Assembly: GCA_036270095.1 (NCBI GenBank)
Contig: DATBDE010000077.1
Span: forward strand, 1 to 46,506
Reading direction: 5' to 3'
Origin: DATBDE01 sp036270095
GTDB lineage: Bacteria > Actinomycetota > Thermoleophilia > Solirubrobacterales > Solirubrobacteraceae
DNA: 46,506 bases
This document shows, piece after piece, positions 16,408-24,776 of the stretch. Position numbers and translations under genes: made by a program. The notes under the pieces were generated by a model. It did no database searches and was not told the origin of the DNA. It saw only the letters and a list, made by a program, of their open reading frames with translations. How positions within the stretch are numbered: position 1 is the first letter of the stretch; every line of letters begins with the position of its first letter.

Positions 16408-18158
16408 CAGGGAACGGGCATGAGGTGCCGCAAGTGCTGCGCGGCGCGCGTGACCGGGTTGATCTCGAGGCGGCCGTCGCGCAGCGCCACGGTCGCCGGC
16501 GGGCCGTGGCGGGTGCCGAAGACCCTGAACGCGACCTTGTCGAGCTCGCGGGCGACCGCGAAGGGCAGGCCGCCGGGCAGGTGCAGGTCGCGCACGGCGC
16601 AGGGCTCGGCGTCGGCGCCGCTGGCGTCGAGGATCGCGTTGACGGCGTGGCGGGCGGCCTCGTTGGCGCCCTCCATGGTCGCGAGGTCGGTGTTCGTGCG
16701 CACGTAGTCGCTGGCCAGGAACAGGTTCTCGATCTCGGGCAGGTCCGCCGACGGCCGGTTCGCCCACGAGCCGGCCGTGTTGACCAGCAGCGGCTCGAGG
16801 TTGGTCGCGTCCGTCGGGTTGGGCGGGAGGATGTCGGGGTCCAGGAACGAGCCCGCGCGGTTGGCGTCGGCCAGGACCTCGTCGCCGTTGTTCAGCGCGG
16901 CCTTGAGCTGGTCCCAGACCTCGGCCGTGATCTCGTCCTTGCTGCACTGGCGGGCGATCTTGCCGGCGGCGGAGAAGCGGCCCGGCGTCTCCCAGTCGGA
17001 GACGTCGACCGAGAGGATCCCGTCCACGTCCCCGCCACCCATGCCGTGGAGGTCGAACCCGGGCCAGAACTGGCGCTGCGAGACCGAGGTCAGCGCCCAG
17101 GCCGAGTCGATGTAGATCGTGTGGCCGTGGATGAGCGGCACGTCGCGCCGCAGGTAGAACATGATCCCGTTCATCCAGCGCACGGTCAGCTCGTCCAGGT
17201 GCTGCAGCGCCGGGCTCGCGCGCTTGAGCGCGTTCATGGCGATGCGCTCGCGCAGGACCTCGACCGGCACCGCGGCGATGTAGTGGTCGGCGCGGTCCTC
17301 CCAGCTCGAGCCGACCGGCTCCCCGAGGGCGTCGACGCGCTGCCCGGAGACGCGCGTCACGCGCCCGCTCCGGCTCGGGATGGCGTCCACGCGGCAGCCG
17401 AAGCGGTAGTCGACCCCGAGGCGCTGCAGCTCCTCCAGCCACGGATCGATCCAGACGTCGTTGGTGGGGCCGCAGAGCACGCGGTCGGCCTGGCCGCCGG
17501 GCTTGGCCAGGTCTTGCAGCAGCTGGAGCAGGATGGAGCCGCCGGTACGCGCGCTCATCTCGCGCGCCCGCGCAGCCACCAGCGAGCGCGTCAGGCCGTC
17601 GCAGAGGAACTTCTGGAACGCGACCGAGCGGCGCTCGGCGTCGGCGAACTCCCACCAGCTCTCGTTCTCGTACTGGTCGAAGCGCCGCGCCGGGCAGGCC
17701 GAGAGCAGGTCGTTGAGCAGCCCCACGAAGTGCACCTGGTCCTCGAGCGGGATGCCCAGGTGGGTGGCGACGTCGAGGCCGAAGCGCAGCGTCGCCTCCC
17801 AGTCGCTGACGCTGAGCGGGAAGTGCGCCGGCCCGATGATTTCGTTGCGGCGGTCCTCGCGGGCGACCTCTAGCTGGGTCGAGGTGACGAGGTTGTCCAG
17901 CACCCCGTTGAGCCGCCCGGGGTAGGGGATGCGGCGCATCGTGTCGGGCAGGTGCTGGTAGAAGCCGGGGAAGAAGCGGAAGCCGTGCTCGCCGGGGAGC
18001 GCGCGGCGCCCCCCCGTGCCGGGGATGGCGTCGACGCTGCGGGCCTTGCCGCCCGCGACCGCCCGCTGCTCGTAGACCACGACCTCGAACCCCCGCTCGG
18101 CGAGCTCGTGCGCGGCGCTCATGCCCGCCACGCCGCCGCCCAGGACGATGACCTTCAT
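16407..18158 (-). CDS. FAD-dependent oxidoreductase, hydroxysqualene dehydroxylase-like (HpnE-type)
   Basis: A 583-residue flavin amine-oxidase/phytoene-desaturase-type protein. The N-terminus has the FAD-binding GxGxxG (VIVLGGGVAGMSAAHELAERG) and the typical GEHGFRFFPGFYQHLPDTMRRIPYPG segment. The C-terminal FAD motif is NLFLASDYVRTNTDLATMEGANEAARHAVNAIL. Proteins with this pattern are usually named hydroxysqualene dehydroxylase or isoprenoid desaturase. At 583 residues it is longer than typical HpnE (about 420-450), so the substrate may differ. It overlaps the upstream 190-residue protein gene by ATGA, suggesting the two work together. Confidence 0.8.
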   Translation of the reverse strand: MKVIVLGGGVAGMSAAHELAERGFEVVVYEQRAVAGGKARSVDAIPGTGGRRALPGEHGFRFFPGFYQHLPDTMRRIPYPGRLNGVLDNLVTSTQLEVAREDRRNEIIGPAHFPLSVSDWEATLRFGLDVATHLGIPLEDQVHFVGLLNDLLSACPARRFDQYENESWWEFADAERRSVAFQKFLCDGLTRSLVAARAREMSARTGGSILLQLLQDLAKPGGQADRVLCGPTNDVWIDPWLEELQRLGVDYRFGCRVDAIPSRSGRVTRVSGQRVDALGEPVGSSWEDRADHYIAAVPVEVLRERIAMNALKRASPALQHLDELTVRWMNGIMFYLRRDVPLIHGHTIYIDSAWALTSVSQRQFWPGFDLHGMGGGDVDGILSVDVSDWETPGRFSAAGKIARQCSKDEITAEVWDQLKAALNNGDEVLADANRAGSFLDPDILPPNPTDATNLEPLLVNTAGSWANRPSADLPEIENLFLASDYVRTNTDLATMEGANEAARHAVNAILDASGADAEPCAVRDLHLPGGLPFAVARELDKVAFRVFGTRHGPPATVALRDGRLEINPVTRAAQHLRHLMPVP

Positions 18159-18727
18159 CGGTGCACGGCGGCCAGCAGGCCGGCGTAGGATCGGACCAGG
18201 GCCGCGCGCTCCTGGGTGATGAGCGGGCTGCTCAGGTCACAGCCCTCGTCGACCCAGCGGTCGCTGGCGTCCATGGCGTCGGCCCGCTCGCGCGCGGCCA
18301 GGAGCACTGCCGCACGCTCCACGCCGTACGTGTGGGCGTAGAGCGCCGCGAGGGCCTCGGTGAGCGAGTCGGCGCTGCCGTCGACCTCCTCGCGCTGGTG
18401 GACGCGGTGCACGCGCCACCACTCGACCTCGAGCTCGGAGGCCTTGTCGACGTCGATCGGCTCGCCGTAGCGCCGGCGCAGCAGCGCATAGAACCTGCGC
18501 ATGCAGCGGCGGCAGGCCTCGGGGTCGTTGTCCGGGTAGGGCGCCCAGAGCTGGTTGGCGCGCAGCACCAGCCAGGCGCCGTAGAGCGTCGCGGGCCAGT
18601 TCAGGCGGAAGGTGTGGCGCACGAGCCGGATGGCCGCGATCAGGAACAGCCCCCACTCGCGGCGGTAGTAGGTGACCCAGGTCCGGCACTCGAGCGTGCC
18701 CACGAGGCGGGGGTCGAAGTCCCGCAC
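18155..18727 (-). CDS. Unknown protein coupled to the HpnE-like oxidoreductase
   Basis: A 190-residue protein with no family I recognise with certainty. The N-terminal half is rich in aromatic and basic residues with one hydrophobic stretch (ECRTWVTYYRREWGLFLIAAI). It contains a C-x2-C pair (EACRRCMRRFYALL). The middle has EVEWWRVHRVHQREE, and the C-terminal half is helical with many Ala. ATG 18727 lies 3 nt after the stop of the cyclodeaminase gene, and its end overlaps the oxidoreductase start, so it is translationally coupled in the same operon. It may be a membrane-associated partner or substrate-handling protein for the flavoenzyme; this is inference from context. Confidence 0.6.
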   Translation of the reverse strand: MRDFDPRLVGTLECRTWVTYYRREWGLFLIAAIRLVRHTFRLNWPATLYGAWLVLRANQLWAPYPDNDPEACRRCMRRFYALLRRRYGEPIDVDKASELEVEWWRVHRVHQREEVDGSADSLTEALAALYAHTYGVERAAVLLAARERADAMDASDRWVDEGCDLSSPLITQERAALVRSYAGLLAAVHR

Positions 18728-18730
18728 GGG

Positions 18731-19321
18731 CTAGTCGCGCGCGGTCTGGCCCAGTGCTCGCGCTCGCGCGGCCGCCGCGCGCTCGGCGTGGTCCTGCGCC
18801 GTGCCGACCCGGTCGTCCTCGGGCGCCATCCCCAGGTTGATGCGCACGAGGTGCGACGCGCCCCGCGAGGCGGCCTCGGCCAGGCACGCCGCCACCACCG
18901 CGTCGGCCCGCACCTCCGGGTTGGCGCCGACGGCGAGCATGGCCGCCAGCTCGGCCGCGTCGGCCGAGACCTCGGCGATCGACAACGGCGTATAGGCGGC
19001 CAGCGCCAGGTCGGAGCCCAGCCGGGCGTCGCGCAGGGCGTCGTCGGGGGCCTCGCGGCCGAGCGACCGCCTCGCCTCCTCGTAGGCGTTGGCGTTGGCG
19101 TCGGCGAGCAGGACCAGGCGCTCGCGCAGCTCCAGCGCCTTGGCGGCGCCACGGTCGGCGTCGCCGGCCGCCTCGGTCGACATCCGGGCGACGCACTCCG
19201 CAATGGCCGCGGCCAGCGCGGCGGTCACCGCGGCCCCCGAGCCGGCGCCCGGTGCAAGGTCGCGCGCCGCGACGTCGTCGAGCAGGTCGGCCGTCTGCCG
19301 TGCCAGCTTCCCATCGTCCAT
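18731..19321 (-). CDS. Cyclodeaminase/cyclohydrolase family protein (FTCD-like)
   Basis: A 196-residue all-helical protein matching the formiminotransferase-cyclodeaminase / methenyl-THF cyclohydrolase family (FchA-like): start ARQTADLLDDVAARDLAPGAGSGAAVTAALAAAI (the PxPGGGSxAA motif), then LVLLADANANAYEEARRSLG and a Gly/Ala-rich helix pair. By family it acts in folate one-carbon metabolism. That may be relevant to the formate dehydrogenases elsewhere in this window, though the genes are 10 kb apart. ATG 19321; divergent from the amidase with only 39 bp between. Confidence 0.8.
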   Translation of the reverse strand: MDDGKLARQTADLLDDVAARDLAPGAGSGAAVTAALAAAIAECVARMSTEAAGDADRGAAKALELRERLVLLADANANAYEEARRSLGREAPDDALRDARLGSDLALAAYTPLSIAEVSADAAELAAMLAVGANPEVRADAVVAACLAEAASRGASHLVRINLGMAPEDDRVGTAQDHAERAAAARARALGQTARD

Positions 19322-19360
19322 CGCGGGGCGAGCATCGCACATGCGACCATCTTCCGGGCA

Positions 19361-20811
19361 ATGACTTCGGTCGCCGCGCCGAGCCGGCCGCTCACCGAGC
19401 TCTCGGCCACCGCGCTGGCCGGCGCGATCCGCGCCGGCCACGTCAGCGCGCGCGCCGTTGTCGAAGCCCACACCGAGCGCCTGCGCACCGTGGGGCCTCG
19501 GGTCAATGCGATCGCCGCCGACCGCTTCGCCGCGGCGCTCGAGGACGCCGACGCCGCCGACGCCCGCATCGCGCAGGCCGACGACCCCGGCGCCCTGCCG
19601 CCGCTGCTGGGCGTGCCCTGCACGATCAAGGAGTCGATCGCGCTACGCGGCATGCCCAACTGCGCCGGGCTGCTGAGCCGCCGCGAGCACCGCGCGACCG
19701 AGACCGCACCCGCGGCGGCGCGGCTGGTGGCCGCCGGCGCCATCCCACTCGGGGTCACGAACACCTCCGAGCTCACCATGTGGATCGAGTCGGCCAACTA
19801 CGTCTACGGCCGCACGCGCAACGCCTACGACCCCGCGCGTGGCCGGCGGGTCGTCCGGCGGCGAGGGCGCCGCGATCGGCCTGGGCAGCGACATCGGCGG
19901 CTCGATCCGGCTGCCGGCCTTCTTCAACGGGATCTTCGCCCACAAGCCCACCCCCGGCCTCGTGCCCAACACCGGCCAGTTCCCCAACGCCGCGGGCGAC
20001 GCCGAGCGCCTGCTCTCGATCGGGCCGCTCGCCCGCCGGGCCGGGGACCTCATGCCGGTGCTGCGCGCCATCGCGGGCCCGGACGGGATCGACGCGCGCA
20101 CCCGAGCGGTGGCGCTCGACGACCCGGCCGACGTCGCGCTCGACGGGCTCGAGGTGGTGCTGGCCGAGAAGACAAGCGTGATCCCGGCCAGCCGCGAGCT
20201 GCGCGACGCCCGCGAGCAGGCTGCGGGCGCCCTTGCCGCATCGGGGGCGCGGATTCGCCGCGTCGAGCTGCCACACGTGCGCCGCGCGCTCGAGCTCTAC
20301 CTGACGACGCTGCAGGAGGGCGCCGGCACGACCACCCGTGCCCTGATCGAGGACGAGGCCGAGGCGGCCGCGCGGCTGTCGCTGCACCGGCTCGGCTACG
20401 GCGCGGTGCGGCGACGCGGGCCGCACACGGTGCCGCTGGTGATCCTGCTCGGGGCCGATAGCGCTGTTCGCGCGCGTGCCCGACCGCCGCTCGCGGCGGG
20501 CGCTGGCCGCCGGCCGCGCGCTCGCAGGCGAGGTCATCGACGCGATCGGTGACGGGATCCTGCTGCACCCGCCGCACGGGCGGGTCGCGCCCCGCCACGG
20601 CCAGACCGTGGGGCGTCCATGGGTGGTCGCGCCGACGGCGGTGTTCAACCTCGTCGGCGTGCCGGTGACCCAGGTGCCCCTCGGGCTCAATCCCGAGGGG
20701 CTGCCGTTGGGCGTTCAGGTTGCTGCGGCGCCCGACCGCGACCACGTCGCCATTGCGACCGCGCTTGCGCTCGAGCGCGCGTTCGGCGGCTGGGTGCCGC
20801 CCCAGCTCTAG
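19361..20811 (+). pseudogene. Amidase (amidase-signature family) with two frameshifts
   Basis: Starting at ATG 19361, three frames give a complete amidase of about 480 residues. The catalytic Lys is in frame one (VPCTIKESIALRG). The Ser-cisSer-Lys signature (AGGSSGGEGAAIGLGSDIGG, then SIRLPAFFNG) is in frame two. The C-terminal end (NLVGVPVTQVPLGLNPEGLP, GVQVAAAPDRDHVAIA) is in frame three. Frames change near 19845 (after NAYDPAR) and near 20457-20462 (one extra base). All catalytic residues are present, so either recent mutations or sequence errors are responsible. It would hydrolyse carboxylic amides; substrate unknown. Confidence 0.8.
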
Positions 20812-20858
20812 ATGCGCCAGATGTCCACGGAGGTCTCCTTTCCTGTCCTGGGGTCTGG

Positions 20859-21638
20859 CTAGGCGTCCGGGCGCTCGGCCAGGTAGACGAGCTTCGGCTG
20901 CTCGTCGTCGCTGGGCGTCCGGTCGAGGGCGCCGCCGGGCAGCAGCCCGCGCACCGCGCGGAGCCGCAGCCCCGCGGCGGCGATCGCTTCCCGCACGGGG
21001 TCGGGGGCGTGGTGGCGCTGGCGGTGGACGCTGGTCAGGCGATCGAAGGCGCCATCCCGGCGGCGGTCGAAGACCTCGAGCGTGGCGCCGCACACCGATC
21101 CCGCCGCCACGTCGGCGTCCGTCTGGCCCCGCCAGCAGAAGAGCGTCTCGCCCGCATCGACCACGAAGTCGCTGCTGAACCCCTTCCGGTAGGTACCGAT
21201 GGTGTTCGTGTCGAACACCAGTTGACCCCCCGGGCGAAGCCGACAAGCCATACTGCCTAGCGCCCGGCGCAGGTCAGCCTCGGAGAGGAGGTAGTTGACC
21301 GAGTCGTCCAGGCACGTGATCAGGTCGAAGGCCCCGACGTCGGGCAGCGACCGCATGTCGGCCACGAAGACGCGGCTGGCGTCGCCGACCCGTTCCCGCG
21401 CGCGCCGCGCCATCTCGGGCGAGATGTCGCAGGCGCTGACGTCGTACCCGAGACCGGCCAAGGGCTCGGTGCTCTTGCCGGTGCCGCAGGCGACGTCGAG
21501 AGCGCGGTCGCCGGTCAGCCCGTGATCGCGCGCGAGGCCGTGCAGCGAGGCGACCAGCGCCTCGTGCGCATAGCCGTCCGTGAAGCGGTCGTAGAAGGGC
21601 GCGAGGACGTCATACGCGCTCCGTGCGTCGGTTTCCAT
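20859..21638 (-). CDS. Class I SAM-dependent methyltransferase
   Basis: A 259-residue methyltransferase. The ATG at 21638 opens METDARSAYDVLAPFYDRFTDGY, a standard start of this family; the frame further upstream overlaps the sigma-factor gene. Motif I is ALDVACGTGKSTEPL, followed by ACDISPEMARRARERVGDA, VADMRSLPDVGAFDLITCLDDSVNYLL (motif II/III) and LRPGGQLVFDTNT. Substrate unknown. It is divergent from the ECF sigma factor at 21697 and convergent with the amidase. Confidence 0.9.
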   Translation of the reverse strand: METDARSAYDVLAPFYDRFTDGYAHEALVASLHGLARDHGLTGDRALDVACGTGKSTEPLAGLGYDVSACDISPEMARRARERVGDASRVFVADMRSLPDVGAFDLITCLDDSVNYLLSEADLRRALGSMACRLRPGGQLVFDTNTIGTYRKGFSSDFVVDAGETLFCWRGQTDADVAAGSVCGATLEVFDRRRDGAFDRLTSVHRQRHHAPDPVREAIAAAGLRLRAVRGLLPGGALDRTPSDDEQPKLVYLAERPDA

Positions 21639-21655
21639 GCCCCGTAGGACCTTGC

Positions 21656-21672
21656 AACCGTTCGAAACCGTT
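21656..21672 (+). repeat. Direct repeat AACCGTT x2, 10 bp apart
   Basis: AACCGTT at 21656-21662 and 21666-21672, one helical turn apart, in the short divergent space between the methyltransferase and the ECF sigma factor. It may bind a regulator or be part of an ECF-type promoter. Confidence 0.4.
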
Positions 21673-21696
21673 TCATCAAACGCCAGACTTCGAGTA

Positions 21697-22176
21697 ATGC
21701 AACGAGGCGCCAGGGATTGGCATGCCGCACGCCGGCGCTGCATCCGTGAGGCCCGCCGCGTGCTTCGTCACCGCGAGGACGCCGAGGAGGCCGCGCAGGA
21801 GGCGCTGCTGCGTGCGTGGCGTGCCACCGACGCAGGCGCGACCGTCGACCGGGCCGATGCCTGGCTGACCACGATCGCGCGCAACGAGGCCTATCGGCTC
21901 ATCGACCGGCGCCGGCGGAACGCCGAGCACGAGCGCGTCGGCGCCGTGGCGACGGTCACCGAGGACGGGATCCCGTCGCTGATCGACGAGATCGCCTGCC
22001 AGCAGACCCTCGACGAACTCACTCTTACCGAAAAAGAGGCCCTGGTTCTGCGATATTTTGCGGACTTGACGCAGGCTGAGGTTGCCCGCCGACTCGATGT
22101 CCCCGAGGGGACGGTCAAGATTCGGTTGCACCGCGGCCGGAAACATTTTCGCCGATTGATGGAGGGGTCGCAATAG
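21697..22176 (+). CDS. ECF-type RNA polymerase sigma factor
   Basis: A 159-residue sigma-70 family protein with regions 2 and 4 only. Region 2 reads VLRHREDAEEAAQEALLRAWRATD ... ADAWLTTIARNEAYRLIDRRRR. Region 4 reads LTLTEKEALVLRYFADLTQAEVARRLDVPEGTVKIRLHRGRKHFRRLM. I chose ATG 21697 because the family motif starts there and the earlier part lies in the promoter of the divergent methyltransferase. There is no anti-sigma gene downstream. Instead the next gene is an ArsR-type regulator whose start overlaps this stop, so the two are probably co-translated. Confidence 0.9.
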   Translation: MQRGARDWHAARRRCIREARRVLRHREDAEEAAQEALLRAWRATDAGATVDRADAWLTTIARNEAYRLIDRRRRNAEHERVGAVATVTEDGIPSLIDEIACQQTLDELTLTEKEALVLRYFADLTQAEVARRLDVPEGTVKIRLHRGRKHFRRLMEGSQ

Positions 22177-22814
22177 ACCAACGGGCCGAACTCACCGATC
22201 CGCGCCTCATCCGGGCGCTTGCCCATCCGATGCGAACGCGCATCCTGGGAATGCTGGACGAGCGGGTCGCGAGCCCGCGCCAACTCTCCGACGAGCTGGA
22301 CGCTCCGTTGCAGAACGTCAGCTACCACGTCCGGGAGCTCGCGAAGCTCGGGCTGATCAAGCTCGTCCGAACTACTCAACGACGCGGCGCGATCGAGCAC
22401 CATTACCGCGCTGTCGCCGCTCCCCACGTCTCCGACAAGGCGTGGAGCGAGCTCCCCCCGATCGTGCGCCAGCGCATGACCGCGGCGGGGCTCTCGGAGA
22501 TCTTCAAGCAGGTCGACGACGCGGCCGCAGGCGGTGGCTTCGTGGCCGACGACGCCCACCTCAGCCGCACCCAGCTCGTCCTCGACGAGAAGGGCCGTCA
22601 GGAGCTGACCAAGGAGCTGGAGGCCATGGTGGGACGCGTCGACCGCATTCAGGGCCAGGCCCGCGAGCGGCTCGGCAACGACCATGGCTCCGAGGAGCGG
22701 ATGACGCTGGTCATGCTGCGCTTCGACGACGTGGCCGTGCCCAAGGACAACAAGCCGAAGGCCCGGCGCCGCGTGCGGTCGACGCAGCCGCGCAGGCGCG
22801 CCGCTGCTCGCTAG
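22173..22814 (+). CDS. ArsR-type helix-turn-helix regulator, apparent AUA start
   Basis: A 213-residue protein. The ArsR/HTH_20 winged helix is clear: LTDPRLIRALAHPMRTRILG, then MLDERVASPRQLSDELDAPLQ, NVSYHVRELAKLGLIKLV. The first ATG (22230) falls in the middle of helix 1, so it cannot be the true start. In the right frame no ATG, GTG or TTG lies between the sigma-factor end and the domain. An ATA at 22173, however, has GGAGGGG (22161-22167) 5 nt upstream and overlaps the sigma stop as ATAG. Either AUA is used as start, or an ATG has mutated. The C-terminal half is helical and basic (KARRRVRSTQPRRRAAAR). It probably forms a regulatory pair with the ECF sigma. Confidence 0.75.
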   Translation: MDQRAELTDPRLIRALAHPMRTRILGMLDERVASPRQLSDELDAPLQNVSYHVRELAKLGLIKLVRTTQRRGAIEHHYRAVAAPHVSDKAWSELPPIVRQRMTAAGLSEIFKQVDDAAAGGGFVADDAHLSRTQLVLDEKGRQELTKELEAMVGRVDRIQGQARERLGNDHGSEERMTLVMLRFDDVAVPKDNKPKARRRVRSTQPRRRAAAR

Positions 22815-24157
22815 CCCCGGTTCCCCAGTTCCCGCAGGACGAGCGCCTCCGCGAGCGCCATATGCTCGATCTCGGAGGGGTCGACGCTCTCGTTGGGCGC
22901 ATGGATGAGGCAGCGCGGCTCCTCGACGCCGTACATGAGGATCTCCGCCTCGGGCATGGCGTTCTGGAGCAGCGTGCACAGCGGGATCGAGCCGCCCTGC
23001 CCGGCGGTGCGGGCGGGCTTACCGTAGGCCTCGCTCAGGGCGTCCAGCATGGCCGCGAAGGCGGGGCCGTCGCTGCGCGCGCGGAACGGCGACGCGCCCT
23101 GGCCCGGCGTGATCTCCACCTGCACGTGCCACGGGGCCACGGCCTCGAGGTGCGCTGTGAGCGCCCGTAGGGCCGCCTCCTCGTCCTCGCCGGGCGGCAC
23201 GCGCAGGCTGACCGCCGCGCGCGCCTCGGGCTGCACGGCAGCCGTCGCGCCCACGACGGGCGGGCAGTCGATGCCGAGCACGTTGACCGAGTAACGGCTC
23301 CAGAGCATGTCGGCGACCGCACCGTCGCCGATCACGTCGACGCCGTCGAGCAGGGTGGCGTCGGCGCGGTACTGGTCGGCGGGGTAGGCCGCGCCGTCCC
23401 AGGTCATGTCGTTGGCCAGGCCCCGCACGCGCGTCGTGCCGGCGTCGTCGTGCAGGGTGGCGAGCATGCGGATCAGGGCCGTGAGCGCGTCGGGCGCGGC
23501 GCCGCCGAACATGCCCGAGTGCATGGCGCTGCGCAGCGAGCGCACCGTCACAATGACGTTCGCGATCCCGCGCAGGGTGGTCGTCAGGGTGGGCTCGCCG
23601 GTCGCGAAGTTCCCGCCGTCGGCGACGGCGATGACGTCGGCGAGCAGGAGGTCGCGGTGCTCGGCCACCACGGCGTCCAGGCCGGCCGAGCCCTGCTCCT
23701 CGGCGCCTTCGGCGATGAGCTTGAGGTTGACCGGGAACGAGCCGCCCCCGAGCGCGCGCAGCGCAAGAAGATGCGTGACGAGGCCGCCCTTGTCGTCGGC
23801 GGCGCCGCGGCCGTACCAGCGGCCGTCGTCGCGCGGCGTCAGCGCGAACGGCGGCGTCTCCCAGGCGTCCTCGCCCAGCGGCGGCTGCACGTCGTAGTGG
23901 CAGTACAGGAGCACCGTCGGCGTGCCCGGGGGGCCGGGGGCGGAGCCGAACACGGCGGGGTAGCCGTCCGGGGACTCGAGCTCGCGGATGCCGTCCAGGC
24001 CGGCGTCGTCGAACAACTCGGCGGTCAGCTGCGCGGCCTTCAGGCACTCCTCGCGCGGGTACTGGCGCTCGTCGGCCACCGACGGGATGGCCACGAGGCG
24101 GGCGAGGTCCTCCTGCGTGCGGGGCATGAGGCCCTGGACGTCGTCGGCGAGGCTCAT
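22811..24157 (-). CDS. M20 family dipeptidase (CNDP/PepV-like)
   Basis: A 448-residue dinuclear zinc peptidase. Metal ligands are visible: H and D in VLLYCHYDVQPP, D in YGRGAADDKGG, the EE pair in AEGAEEQGSAG, D in AVADGGNF, and H in CLIHAPNESVDP. The dimerisation insert contains RSLRSAMHSGMFGGAAPDA, typical of the CNDP-like dipeptidase group that hydrolyses unblocked di- and tripeptides. It is a different subfamily from the M20 enzyme at 7953. The ATG at 24157 has a TATACA box 7 nt upstream and no Shine-Dalgarno sequence, so the message is probably leaderless. Its end overlaps the ArsR-type gene by 4 bp. Confidence 0.9.
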   Translation of the reverse strand: MSLADDVQGLMPRTQEDLARLVAIPSVADERQYPREECLKAAQLTAELFDDAGLDGIRELESPDGYPAVFGSAPGPPGTPTVLLYCHYDVQPPLGEDAWETPPFALTPRDDGRWYGRGAADDKGGLVTHLLALRALGGGSFPVNLKLIAEGAEEQGSAGLDAVVAEHRDLLLADVIAVADGGNFATGEPTLTTTLRGIANVIVTVRSLRSAMHSGMFGGAAPDALTALIRMLATLHDDAGTTRVRGLANDMTWDGAAYPADQYRADATLLDGVDVIGDGAVADMLWSRYSVNVLGIDCPPVVGATAAVQPEARAAVSLRVPPGEDEEAALRALTAHLEAVAPWHVQVEITPGQGASPFRARSDGPAFAAMLDALSEAYGKPARTAGQGGSIPLCTLLQNAMPEAEILMYGVEEPRCLIHAPNESVDPSEIEHMALAEALVLRELGNRG

Positions 24158-24164
24158 GCCCGGG

Positions 24165-24170
24165 TGTATA
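24165..24170 (-). promoter_or_regulatory. -10 box TATACA of the dipeptidase gene (leaderless)
   Basis: TATACA on the minus strand ends 7 nt before the ATG at 24157, and there is no Shine-Dalgarno sequence. No good -35 box at 17 bp. Confidence 0.55.
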
Positions 24171-24216
24171 GCGATTCTTAGCTTGTTCCTACGCGCAGCC
24201 GCCAGGCTCGGGAACC

Positions 24217-24762
24217 ATGCAACGCAAGACCCTCGTTCGCGCGGGGCTCGTCGCCGGTGCCTGCGCCCTGGTCGGCGCCGCCGGCGGCATCGCTGGCTCC
24301 GCCGCGGCCCCCAGCCAGAGCACGCAGACGACGACCAACGGCGGCAAGCACGAGCGCGGCCGCCACTGGGGCGGCCGCCCCGGCTTCATGGGCGGCGGCC
24401 CGGTGGTCCACGGCGAGGTCGTCGTGCCCAACCAGGCTGGCAACGGGTTCGAGACCGTGACCCTGGACAACGGCACGGTCAAGTCGGTCTCGGGCGACCA
24501 GCTCACGATCACCGAGGGCACGAAGTCCGCGACCTACAAGGACGCCACCGTCACGATCCCCTCGGGCGCGAAGGTGATGCGCAACTTCGCCGCTGCCCAA
24601 CTCTCCGACCTCCAGGCCGGGGATCGGGTGCACGTCAGCGCCTCGCCGGAGCAGACCAGCGTCTTCGCCGTCGACGCCAACCACGACGGCCCGCCTCCGG
24701 GCATGCGCGGGCCCCACGGCCAAGGCGGCCCGCCGCCGTACGGCGCACCGCCCGGCCCCTAG
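24217..24762 (+). CDS. Secreted DUF5666-like protein
   Basis: A 181-residue exported protein. An N-terminal hydrophobic segment (LVAGACALVGAAGGIAGSAAA) is followed by a Gly/His/Arg-rich linker (HERGRHWGGRPGFMGGGP). A beta-barrel-like module then reads VVVPNQAGNGFETVTLDNGT, VKSVSGDQLTITEGTKSATYKDATVTIP and SDLQAGDRVHVSAS; this is the pattern of DUF5666/OB-like extracytoplasmic domains. The tail is Pro/Gly-rich. Function unknown. A long REP-like inverted repeat separates it from the downstream two-component genes, so it is probably a separate transcript. Confidence 0.65.
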   Translation: MQRKTLVRAGLVAGACALVGAAGGIAGSAAAPSQSTQTTTNGGKHERGRHWGGRPGFMGGGPVVHGEVVVPNQAGNGFETVTLDNGTVKSVSGDQLTITEGTKSATYKDATVTIPSGAKVMRNFAAAQLSDLQAGDRVHVSASPEQTSVFAVDANHDGPPPGMRGPHGQGGPPPYGAPPGP

Positions 24763-24776
24763 GGGCGCGCAAGGCC

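Noticed and set aside
20821..20850. GGAGGTCTCC palindrome between amidase and methyltransferase as a terminator
   Set aside because: Stem too short with no loop; not convincing.
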